Of a stretch of 7,013 bases of DNA, positions 1 to 5,839 are shown piece by piece. Position numbers and translations under genes: made by a program. Numbering within the stretch: the first letter of the stretch is position 1; the number at the start of each line of letters is the position of its first letter. Location: positions 1 through 7,013 of the forward strand of contig JAHEIK010000199.1 of the NCBI GenBank assembly GCA_024639415.1. Reading direction: 5' to 3'. Under the pieces are notes generated by a model that saw nothing but the letters and a program-made list of their open reading frames with translations, was not told the origin of the DNA and made no database searches. The DNA comes from Planctomycetota bacterium (GTDB taxonomy: Bacteria; Planctomycetota; PLA2; JAEUHO01).

Positions 1-1340
1 ACTTCCCGCACGGCGGCCTCGTGGACGTGTCGGAGTACGACGACGGCCGCGGGCGCGTGAAGGTGCGTGCGAAGATCGAGGCCGACGGCCCGAAGAAGGT
101 CGTGATCCGCGAGATCCCCTACGGCACGACGACCGAGTCCCTGATCGCCTCGATGGAGAACGCAACCACCAAGGGCAAGGTCAAGATCGGCGGCATCCAG
201 GACTTCACGACGGACAAGGTGGAGATCCAGATCGATCTACCGCGCGGGGTCACGGCCGAGGAGACGATCCCGCAGCTCTACGCCTACACGGACTGCGAGG
301 TGTCGATCTCCTCCGCGCTCACGGTCATTCGCAACCGCCACCCTGCGGACCTCTCCATCACCGAGATCCTCGAGGACTGCACCAAGGCGCTGAAGGCCCA
401 GATCAAGGCCGAGCTGGAGCTCGAGCTCGAGAAGCTCGACGACAAGAAGCACTGGCTCACGCTGGAGCAGATCTTCATCGAGCAGAAGGTGTGGCAGCGT
501 CTCGAGAAGGCCAGGACCGACGAAGCGGTGCGCAAGGAGGTGTGGGACGGCATGCAGCAGAACGCGCTGCTCTTCGTGCGCCCCATGACCGAAGACGACG
601 TGGACCGGCTGCTCAAGATCCACATCCGCCGCATCTCGGCCTACGACATCGCCCGCTACCGGGCCCAGATGCAGGAGATCGACGCCGCCATCAAGAAGGC
701 CCGCAGCCGCCTGCGCAACCTGACCAAGACGACGATCACCTACCTGGAGGGTCTACTCGTCAGCCACGGGCGCAACTGGCCGCGGCGCACCCAGCTTGCG
801 ACCTTCCAGAGCGTTGACAAGAAGGCCGTCTCGCTCCAGAACATCAAGGTGACGTTCGACCCCGAGAGCGGCTTCATCGGCTCGGCCGTGAAGACCGGCG
901 CACGCACGTTCTCCATGAGCGACTACGACCGCCTGCTGGCGATCTCGGACGACGGCACCTACCGCATCATCGGGCCGGAAGACAAGGTGCTGCTGCCGGG
1001 CAAGGTCATGCACCTCGAGCCGTTCGACCCCGAGAAGGGTGAGCACTTCACCGTCGTCTACCGCGACCGGGACAAGATGGCCTACGGCAAGCGCATCCAC
1101 ATCCACAAGTTCATCAAGGGCCGCGAGTACCACCTCATCAAGGGCCCGCGCGGGCACGTCGACTTCCTCTTCCAAGAAGAGAAGCCCGGCAAGGTGCATT
1201 TGACCTTCGTGCGGGTTCCGCGCCAGCGCGTGAACGAGGGCGAGTTCGACCTCGACATCCTGACACCGACCAACCCGAGCGCCCTCGGCCGGCGCCTCGC
1301 CCCCAAGCCCGTCTCGCGCATCAAGCGCATCCGCGGCTAG
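1..1340 (+). CDS. parC: DNA topoisomerase IV subunit A (ParC), 5'-truncated by the window edge
   Basis: This is the C-terminal 445 residues of a type IIA topoisomerase A subunit, which with ParE decatenates and relaxes DNA. The frame is open from base 3 and begins FPHGG, the segment just after the catalytic-tyrosine domain (DFPTGG in relatives), so the GTG at 21 is internal and not a start. Residues 30-50 carry the tower motif IREIPYGTTTESLI. Residues about 87-106 (LYAYTDCEVSIS) and 115-250 form the charged helical coiled-coil and C-gate. The remaining 190 residues contain GFIGSAVK, VVYRDRDK and the HKFIKGREYHLIKG stretch, which match the short C-terminal region of Bacteroidetes-type ParC as I remember it. 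No gyrase GyrA-box is visible, which argues against GyrA. The tail is basic (RRLAPKPVSRIKRIRG). The breakage domain and tyrosine lie outside the window. A parE partner would be expected further left, but this is not seen. The gene ends in TAG, about 75 bases before a long palindrome that may serve as its transcript end. Confidence 0.93.
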   Translation, partial: FPHGGLVDVSEYDDGRGRVKVRAKIEADGPKKVVIREIPYGTTTESLIASMENATTKGKVKIGGIQDFTTDKVEIQIDLPRGVTAEETIPQLYAYTDCEVSISSALTVIRNRHPADLSITEILEDCTKALKAQIKAELELELEKLDDKKHWLTLEQIFIEQKVWQRLEKARTDEAVRKEVWDGMQQNALLFVRPMTEDDVDRLLKIHIRRISAYDIARYRAQMQEIDAAIKKARSRLRNLTKTTITYLEGLLVSHGRNWPRRTQLATFQSVDKKAVSLQNIKVTFDPESGFIGSAVKTGARTFSMSDYDRLLAISDDGTYRIIGPEDKVLLPGKVMHLEPFDPEKGEHFTVVYRDRDKMAYGKRIHIHKFIKGREYHLIKGPRGHVDFLFQEEKPGKVHLTFVRVPRQRVNEGEFDLDILTPTNPSALGRRLAPKPVSRIKRIRG

Positions 1341-1415
1341 GGCGGCACGCGACCTCACGACGACGATGTGATGTTCCGGCTCTGACTGTGCGCGCCGCGG
1401 GTTCGGCATGAATTG

Positions 1416-1615
1416 AACCGCAGAGGCGCAAAGGACGCAGAGGCAGAAGAAGAGCAGACGAACCACAGAGAACACAGAGGACACGGAGAAGGCTTTGCGG
1501 CAGCCGCCGCATGCTGATTGGATCCTGCCTCTCTGGCTCTGTGCGCTCTGTGTCCTCTGTGGTTCCGTTCTTCTTCTGTCTTCTTCCTCTGCGGTCTTTG
1601 CTTCCTTCGCGTCTT
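1416..1615. repeat. Long imperfect palindrome built from ACCACAGAG/ACCGCAGAG motifs
   Basis: Two arms of about 75-90 bases face each other around a small central hairpin (GCGGC 1497-1501 with GCCGC 1506-1510). Block 1461-1488 and the reverse complement of 1537-1564 agree at 24 of 28 positions. The outer block 1416-1443 resembles the reverse complement of 1584-1611 less well. A purine-rich spacer (AGAAGAAG-like) sits at the same place in each arm. Similar 'cacagaggacacagag' palindromes are known to me as dispersed intergenic repeats in several environmental phyla; their function is not settled. Here it lies between parC and the cysteine synthase and could fold into a long stem in RNA, acting as a terminator or processing site for parC. 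Spurious reading frames run through it on both strands. Confidence 0.8.
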
Positions 1616-1657
1616 GGGGGATCCTCCAAGAGGGGCGCTTCGCCCCGCTTGGGGGAT
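1613..1657 (+). promoter_or_regulatory. Alternative hairpins covering the cysteine synthase ribosome binding site
   Basis: The 11-base sequence CTTGGGGGATC occurs twice, at 1613-1623 and 1648-1658. Between them lies its inverted partner ATCCTCCAAG (1621-1630). The partner can pair with the downstream copy: 10 pairs with one G-U, a single A/G mismatch, then 6 pairs GGGCG-type (1632-1637 with 1641-1646) closed by the loop CTT. It can instead pair with the upstream copy (7 pairs, loop GATC). The downstream pairing hides GGGGGA at 1651-1656, the best ribosome binding site for the TTG at 1663, and the upstream pairing frees it. The pairing is read directly from the bases. A regulatory role is inference, and the structure may simply be a repeat element or an upstream terminator stem. 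Confidence 0.5.
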
Positions 1658-1662
1658 CGCCC

Positions 1663-2583
1663 TTGATTCTCGACGACATGTCCCAGGCCATCGGCGGGAC
1701 ACCGCTGCTCCGTCTCAACCGCTACCTGCCCGACGCCAAGGCCGAAGTCCTCGCCAAGCTCGAGCTCCTCAACCCCTACTCGATCAAGGATCGCCCCGTG
1801 CTGTTCATGATCCGGGACGCGGAGGAGCGCGGCATCCTGAAGCCGGGCGGGACGATCGTCGAGGCCACGTCGGGCAACACGGGCATGGCCATCGCCATGA
1901 TCGCCGCCGCGCGCGGCTACCGCTGCGTGCTCGTCATGTCGGCCATCCAGAGTGTGGAGCGCCGGCAGATCCTCAAGGCTCTCGGCGCCGAGCTGATCCT
2001 CACGCCGGCCGACGGCGGCACGAAAGCCGCGCGCGAAGAGGCGAAGCGCATCACGCAAGAGCGCATGGCCTTCTACATCGGCCAGCACGAGAACCCGAAC
2101 AACCCACGCTCCCACCAGGAGACGACCGCCGAGGAACTCTGGCAGGACACGGGCGGACGCATCGACGCCCTCGTCGCAGGACTCGGCACCGGCGGCACGC
2201 TCGTGGGCTGCGCGCGTGCGCTCAAGCCCAAGAAGGCGTCCTTCCGCACCATCGGGATCGAGCCCGAGCACTCCCCGTTCATCTCCCAGGGCATCTTCAA
2301 GCCGCACCGCATGATGGGGACGGCGCCCGGCTTCATGCCCCCCGTACTCGAGCGGGAGCAGATCGACGAGATCGCGCTCGTGTCAGAGCAGGACGCGTTC
2401 GGCACGTGCCGGGAGATCGCGCACACGGAGGGCCTGCTGGTCGGGATCTCTTCCGGCGCGGTCGGCGTGCAACTGCGTCGCATGGCGACCGACCCCGCCT
2501 GGGAGGGCAAGACGATCGTCGGCATCTTCTGCGACACGGGCCAGCGCTACCTCTCGGTTGACGACCTCTTCCCCGGCGCCTGA
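1663..2583 (+). CDS. cysK: Cysteine synthase (O-acetylserine sulfhydrylase), CysK/CysM family
   Basis: This is a PLP enzyme that makes cysteine from O-acetylserine and sulfide in the cytosol. From TTG 1663 it is 306 residues, normal for the family. Visible motifs are IGGTPLLRLNR (10-20), the PLP lysine K42 in NPYSIKDRP, the substrate loop TSGNTG (69-74), SVERRQILKALGAELILT (97-114), the cofactor phosphate loop GTGGT (175-179), GISSGA (261-266) and CDTGQRYLS (290-298). I prefer TTG 1663 because MILDDMSQAIGGTPLL fits usual family N-termini and GGGGGA lies 6 bases upstream. ATG 1678 has no ribosome binding site and would trim five residues. Extending to 1495 would translate the palindrome. CysK- and CysM-like traits are mixed: GTGGT is CysK-like, while KDRPVLFMIRDAEERG and the ICD/FCD-type end recall CysM. 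The usual GG/AG before the PLP motif is replaced by YS. A cystathionine beta-synthase-like or other OAS-sulfhydrylase paralogue is the alternative. A MarR gene follows after 99 bases. Confidence 0.9.
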   Translation: MILDDMSQAIGGTPLLRLNRYLPDAKAEVLAKLELLNPYSIKDRPVLFMIRDAEERGILKPGGTIVEATSGNTGMAIAMIAAARGYRCVLVMSAIQSVERRQILKALGAELILTPADGGTKAAREEAKRITQERMAFYIGQHENPNNPRSHQETTAEELWQDTGGRIDALVAGLGTGGTLVGCARALKPKKASFRTIGIEPEHSPFISQGIFKPHRMMGTAPGFMPPVLEREQIDEIALVSEQDAFGTCREIAHTEGLLVGISSGAVGVQLRRMATDPAWEGKTIVGIFCDTGQRYLSVDDLFPGA

Positions 2584-2609
2584 CACAGCGGACGGAAGCC
2601 CCGATAGCG

Positions 2610-2624
2610 ATAGTTGCCAACTAT
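2610..2624. promoter_or_regulatory. Palindrome 1, putative MarR-family operator
   Basis: ATAGTTG and CAACTAT form a perfect 7-base inverted repeat around a single C. It shares the core GTTGC...CAAC with a second palindrome centred 18.5 bases downstream, and both lie 58-73 bases before the MarR start codon. MarR dimers bind short, near-perfect palindromes of about this size, usually in their own promoter. Binding by the adjacent regulator is inference. Confidence 0.6.
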
Positions 2625-2652
2625 TTCCATTGTTGCAACAAGGTCATATCCT
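2624..2652 (+). promoter_or_regulatory. Putative sigma-70-like promoter of the MarR gene
   Basis: TTTCCA (2624-2629) and TATCCT (2647-2652) are separated by 17 bases. Each matches four of six consensus positions. The hexamers are weak alone; the support comes from the spacing, the locally AT-richer sequence in a GC-rich region, and the palindrome in the spacer. The predicted transcript would have a leader of roughly 25 bases. Confidence 0.4.
2630..2641. promoter_or_regulatory. Palindrome 2, putative MarR-family operator in the promoter spacer
   Basis: TTGTTGCAACAA is a perfect 12-base palindrome sharing the TTGC/CAAC core with palindrome 1. It falls inside the 17-base spacer of the proposed promoter, the position where a bound dimer would block RNA polymerase. 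Confidence 0.6.
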
Positions 2653-2682
2653 ACGTTCTGTCGAGCACCTGAGGCCCCAGCC

Positions 2683-3150
2683 ATGAACACATCCCGTCTC
2701 GCCGAAGAGATCCAGCAGGGCAAACCGTTCGAAGCCCCCGAGGTCGAGGCCTTCCTCAACCTCACCCGCACACACGATCTACTCAGCGGCAATGCGGCGC
2801 GCTTCCTGAAGAAGCACGGCATCTCGGCCCCGCAGTACAACGTCCTGCGCATCCTGCGCGGCGCCGGCGAGGACGGCCTCCCCTCCCTGGCCGTGGCCGA
2901 CCGCATGGTCACGCGCGTGCCGGACGTGACGCGTCTCCTGGACCGTATCGCCGCGAAGGGCTGGGTGAAGCGTGAGCGCTCCAGGGTGGATGGCCGCGTG
3001 GTGATCGCACGCATCACCGCCAAGGGCTTGAAGCTGCTGGAGCGCCTGGACGTCCCGCTGGTCGAGTTCCACCGCGAGCAGCTTGGCCACATGAGCCGCG
3101 ACGAGCTGGCGCAGCTGATCGAGCTGCTGGCCAAAGCACGGGGCGCGTAA
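2683..3150 (+). CDS. MarR-family winged-helix transcriptional regulator
   Basis: This 155-residue cytosolic DNA-binding protein has the usual MarR length. Helix 1 (about 19-45) begins the dimer region. The winged helix-turn-helix spans about 48-115, with GISAPQYNVLRILRGAG as the entry helices, a recognition helix near VTRVPDVTRLLDRIAAKG (76-93) and the wing RERSRVDGRVVIARITAKG (97-115). The wing contains the family's D-x-R element (D103-R105). The C-terminal helices (about 120-152) complete the dimer interface. No cysteine is present, so an OhrR-like thiol redox switch is unlikely. I chose ATG 2683 because GAGG (2671-2674) lies 8 bases upstream and the family does not need the extra 23 residues of the longer frame, which would run back through the palindromes. 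No gene is co-oriented downstream, so autoregulation through the two upstream palindromes, plus unknown distant targets, is the simplest reading. The ligand is unknown. The gene converges on the minus-strand gene ending at 3245. Confidence 0.9.
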   Translation: MNTSRLAEEIQQGKPFEAPEVEAFLNLTRTHDLLSGNAARFLKKHGISAPQYNVLRILRGAGEDGLPSLAVADRMVTRVPDVTRLLDRIAAKGWVKRERSRVDGRVVIARITAKGLKLLERLDVPLVEFHREQLGHMSRDELAQLIELLAKARGA

Positions 3151-3160
3151 CCCCCCGCAC

Positions 3161-3248
3161 ATGGGCGGCAATGTATGCCGCCCCTACACCGGCCCCCAGG
3201 CACCCCGATCGCGTGTAGGGGCGGGTTGCATACCCGCCCATCCCCTAC
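3161..3248. repeat. Paired-hairpin intergenic repeat (TGTAG-GGGCG family), units 1 and 2
   Basis: Two 29-base units face each other: 3161-3189 and 3213-3241, 24 of 29 identical when one is reverse complemented. Each is itself a hairpin. Unit 1 pairs GGGCGGCA with TGCCGCCC (loop ATGTA), and unit 2 pairs GGGCGGGT with ACCCGCCC (loop TGCAT). Four of the five differences are two compensatory base-pair swaps. Unit 2 is also closed by GTAGGGG (3215-3221) and CCCCTAC (3242-3248), which places the minus-strand gene's TAG stop inside the terminal motif. The whole repeat sits exactly between two convergent genes and could end transcription from both sides, though there is no T-run. Confidence 0.8.
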
Positions 3249-4966
3249 TCCGGAATCACGAGCGGAGTCGTGCGCCCAGCGCGCACCGTCACCTTCGCGT
3301 CCGGCAGGCGTCGCGAGCCCAGCCACACCTGGAACGTGTGCTCGCCCGGTGCCAGCGGACCGAGCACGCGTCCCGTCTCCGCACGCACGGCCAGGTCCCA
3401 GCCCTCCTCGGGACGGGGGATCGGCAGGCCGTCCGGCCGCCGCAGCAGCAGGTAGCCCATCGACTCCGGACGCGTCACCTCGGGCGCGATCACGACGAGG
3501 CCGCCGCGGACCGGCCGCACCCGCAGCGCGTCGCCGGTGATCTCGAGCGGACCCGTCGCCCACTGCTGGCCGATCACCGCGATGAGGCCGCGCGCCGTGC
3601 GGAAGCGCGCGTCCAACTCCACGTCGTCCCTGCGCCCGAAGCTGGACGTCGATACGTCGAGTTCGCCGTGCGCACGGCGCCAAACGCCTGCGAGATCCAG
3701 GTGCTCGTCACCATCCATGGACGGCGGCCAGGCGACCTCCAGACGCGGAGGTCTGGAGTTGCTCGGCGCACGACCGGTGTAGCGGATGTCCGCCTCGAGC
3801 CGGAGCCGCTCGCCGGCGCGCACGGCGAGCCCTTCCAGGACGCCGCTCTGGATGTCCGTGCCACGCCAGCGCACGATCACGGGTCCGGCCGGCGCCCGGA
3901 AGGTCCACGTGTAGCGCGTGCCCTCCTCGACATCATCGTGCTCCACCAGGTACGACCGATGGATGCTGCCCCCGGCGTGATCGACCGCGACGTGGATCTC
4001 CTGCTCCACGCCCACGGGCCACGACGTGGGCTCGAGGACGGCCCGCAGCGAGAGCACCCCGGAGCGCCGAATCCGGATGCGCACATGGGATCCGGGGCCG
4101 ACCTGCTCCGGGGAGCACACGGCGAAGTGCTCGGCCATGGCCAACCGGAGTGGCTTCGGCTTGGCCTGGTAGCGGGTGAGGTTCGCCGACACGCGGTAGC
4201 GCTGGCCCGGCAGGATGCTCCCGGCCGTCATCGTGCGCTTGCGCAGCGTCCAGCCCCAGGTGAGATTGCGCCCCTCCCCGCGTCCCGGATACGTGCAGTG
4301 GCGGGCCGCCCCCAGCGGAACGAACCGCAGGTTCATCTGCGACGTCCAGCCGGGCACCTCAGGCAGCGGATCCTCGAGGGTGACCGTCACGCCTTCCGCG
4401 ACCGGCACGCGGAAGACGACGGTGGTGGTCTCCCCTGCCACGACGCTCACGTTCGTCTGCAGCAGTTGGATCTGGCCAATCACGAGGCCCACGTCGTAGC
4501 GTCCCGGTCGCGCGACCGCCATCTGCGCGGGCTCTGACGTGTAGGCATCCCCGTGCGGCACCAGGTCGATGTCATCGACCCCGGGTGCGCCGGCTGCCAG
4601 GACATAGACCTCGCCACCAACGTCCGACTGCCCGGCCGGAGGCACGACCTCCACCCGAATCCAGCCCGCGACGCCGGGCGGCAGGTCGAGTTCGGCCGGC
4701 GGCTCGAACGGTGGCGCGGGCAGGGGACTCGCCGCCGAGGCGGCGCTGTCAGGTGGCACGCTGCGCCCCATGGGTTGCGGCGTCCCCTTGGCAACGAGTC
4801 CGGGCTCCGCCGGCGCCCGCTCCGACGCGGCGTCACGCTCGGCCGTCAGTCGGCCCGACGTCGCGTCGGGGTCGCCTTCCAGCAACCACGCCAGGGCCAC
4901 GCCGGCCGCAACGCCTGCGACGAACGCGACGAGGACGAGCACGGATGAGGATCGATCGTTACTCAT
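3245..4966 (-). CDS. Membrane-anchored beta-rich extracytoplasmic protein, function unknown
   Basis: This is a 573-residue protein I cannot assign to a named family. Residues 8-29 form one hydrophobic segment (SVLVLVAFVAGVAAGVALAW) after a short MSNDRSS lead, best read as an uncleaved N-terminal anchor. Residues 35-100 are a Pro/Ala-rich flexible linker, and the rest is beta-rich. Four stretches end in a 'PG-x-Y/F-x-V ... V-x-AG-x-T/R' pattern: about 154-188, 253-300, 359-394 and 540-572. This recalls carboxypeptidase-regulatory-like or similar beta-sandwich domains. No catalytic motif, CxxC pair or sorting signal is evident; only three cysteines are present (224, 284 and none obvious as a lipobox). 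I chose ATG 4966 because an anchor follows at once. The longer frame upstream only translates a repeat and the antisense of the next gene. No clear ribosome binding site is present, because a repeat begins 5 bases before the start. Likely role: surface or periplasmic structural or binding protein (inference). Confidence 0.75.
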   Translation of the reverse strand: MSNDRSSSVLVLVAFVAGVAAGVALAWLLEGDPDATSGRLTAERDAASERAPAEPGLVAKGTPQPMGRSVPPDSAASAASPLPAPPFEPPAELDLPPGVAGWIRVEVVPPAGQSDVGGEVYVLAAGAPGVDDIDLVPHGDAYTSEPAQMAVARPGRYDVGLVIGQIQLLQTNVSVVAGETTTVVFRVPVAEGVTVTLEDPLPEVPGWTSQMNLRFVPLGAARHCTYPGRGEGRNLTWGWTLRKRTMTAGSILPGQRYRVSANLTRYQAKPKPLRLAMAEHFAVCSPEQVGPGSHVRIRIRRSGVLSLRAVLEPTSWPVGVEQEIHVAVDHAGGSIHRSYLVEHDDVEEGTRYTWTFRAPAGPVIVRWRGTDIQSGVLEGLAVRAGERLRLEADIRYTGRAPSNSRPPRLEVAWPPSMDGDEHLDLAGVWRRAHGELDVSTSSFGRRDDVELDARFRTARGLIAVIGQQWATGPLEITGDALRVRPVRGGLVVIAPEVTRPESMGYLLLRRPDGLPIPRPEEGWDLAVRAETGRVLGPLAPGEHTFQVWLGSRRLPDAKVTVRAGRTTPLVIPE

Positions 4967-4971
4967 GTTGC

Positions 4972-5096
4972 TGTAGGGGCGACCTGAGTGCCGCTTCGGC
5001 GGCGCGGAATGGTCGCCCATCGCCGGTACGCACCCATGGTAATCCGCGGGCGCGCACGCGGCGTCGCCTCCGGCGACACCTTGGGGCGCCCCTACA
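4972..5096. repeat. Paired-hairpin intergenic repeat (TGTAG-GGGCG family), units 3 and 4
   Basis: The outer ends TGTAGGGGCG (4972-4981) and CGCCCCTACA (5087-5096) are perfect 10-base inverted repeats. Unit 3 (4972-5018) pairs GGGCGACC with GGTCGCCC around an inner hairpin GCCGC-TTCG-GCGGC (4990-5003). Unit 4 (5048-5096) pairs GGGCGC with GCGCCC around an inner hairpin GTCGCC-TCC-GGCGAC (5063-5077). Units face opposite ways, with the TGTAG ends outward, the reverse of the arrangement at 3161-3248. The element fills the space between the two minus-strand genes and replaces the leader of the downstream one. Confidence 0.75.
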
Positions 5097-5127
5097 AACG
5101 CCGAGAGCACCCGCCAAGAACGTCCGC

Positions 5128-5685
5128 TCAGACGGCCGGCCAGAATGCCTTGAAGAGGAAGCCGCACGCGACTGCGTAGACCAAGCAGTCGGCGACCGAC
5201 TTCCAGATCACGGACGGCGTGTGCGAGAACCACAGCAGGTACCAGCCGTGAGCACCGGCGTAGCCGAGAAAGAACACGGTCGAGGTCAACTGCAGCACGA
5301 CGCCGCCCGGGTCGCCCTTACGGACGACGATGCTCGCGACGTAGGCCACGAGCACGGCGACGATCACGTTGTAGATGAACGAGTAGAACATCGATTTGCC
5401 CATGTTCATGGGCCCGCGCGGGACGATGGTGAGCAGGCCGGACGGCCCCTTGTCGCGCTTGGCGATGTAGGCCGGGTCCTTCATCTCCTCCGGCGTCCCG
5501 CAGTGCGGGAAGGTGTACATGCCGGCGGGGATGTCGCCGAGCTGCTGCATGGTCCCGTCCTCATCAGGCAGCTTGATCCAGTCCTTGCGGTGATGCGGCA
5601 GGACCATCCACATGATGAAGCTGAGGAAGAAGACGGCCACGCCCGAGAGCAGGATGGGCAACCAGAGATCGATGAGGGTCGGCAT
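5128..5685 (-). CDS. Conserved-looking integral membrane protein, about four membrane segments
   Basis: This 185-residue protein has probable membrane helices near 8-29, 99-121, 128-152 and 161-183. Between helix 1 and helix 2 lies a roughly 70-residue hydrophilic domain with the striking motifs MVLPHHRKDWIKLPDED (27-43) and PAGMYTFPHCGTPEEM (53-68), then GPSGLLTIVPRGP and MGKSMFYSF leading into helix 2. I recall unnamed proteins with an LP-x-H-x-x-D-x-x-x-LP-x-E pattern and a 'PG-Y-FP' motif in several environmental phyla, but no function is known to me. The His-rich PHH and PHC sites could bind a metal (speculation). ATG 5685 is supported by AGGAG 8 bases upstream, and MPTLIDLWLPILLS is a natural start for a first helix. 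The C-terminus, KAFWPAV, ends in TGA. It lies 154 bases downstream of the 85-residue gene, so co-transcription is possible but unproven. Confidence 0.85.
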   Translation of the reverse strand: MPTLIDLWLPILLSGVAVFFLSFIMWMVLPHHRKDWIKLPDEDGTMQQLGDIPAGMYTFPHCGTPEEMKDPAYIAKRDKGPSGLLTIVPRGPMNMGKSMFYSFIYNVIVAVLVAYVASIVVRKGDPGGVVLQLTSTVFFLGYAGAHGWYLLWFSHTPSVIWKSVADCLVYAVACGFLFKAFWPAV

Positions 5686-5809
5686 GGGAGGGGCTCCTGA
5701 CGGCTGGGCGCGGCAATCCGCACCGGCTGTAGCGGGCCCCACAGTGTGCCGAACGGGATCTCGGGACGCCAGATCCTCTGCGCGGAGGGCGGCGGCACAA
5801 GTTGCCCAG

Positions 5810-5828
5810 ACGGCGGCGGAACCGCCGT
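5810..5828 (-). terminator. GC hairpin just after the 85-residue gene, possible terminator
   Basis: ACGGCGG (5810-5816) and CCGCCGT (5822-5828) form a 7-pair stem with a 5-base loop, 11 bases beyond the TAG of the minus-strand gene ending at 5840. No T-run follows on the minus strand, so intrinsic termination is uncertain; it could be a 3'-end stabilising stem. If it terminates, the next gene needs its own promoter within 5686-5809, where I see no convincing one. Confidence 0.3.
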
Positions 5829-5839
5829 TCTCAGGAGCC

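Noticed and set aside
1613..1657. T-box or known cysteine/SAM riboswitch before the cysteine synthase
   Set aside because: No T-box sequence, SAM-class core or specifier structure is visible; only the competing hairpins can be supported.
1495..1662. N-terminal extension of the cysteine synthase frame to an upstream start
   Set aside because: The extra residues are a translation of the palindrome and hairpin, have no family counterpart, and a better-supported start with a ribosome binding site lies at 1663.
753..2307. Long minus-strand frames antisense to parC and the cysteine synthase
   Set aside because: They are low-complexity, charged or Ala/Arg-rich shadows typical of GC-rich third-position bias and cross the repeat region; the plus-strand products match known families end to end.
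3161..3241. CRISPR-like pair of repeats
   Set aside because: Only two copies, facing each other rather than tandem, and each is a self-complementary hairpin; no cas genes are nearby.
3161..4537. A 458-residue plus-strand frame antisense to the anchored protein
   Set aside because: Its N-terminus is repeat sequence and the rest is His/Arg/Pro-rich without pattern, whereas the minus-strand product has a proper anchor and beta periodicity.
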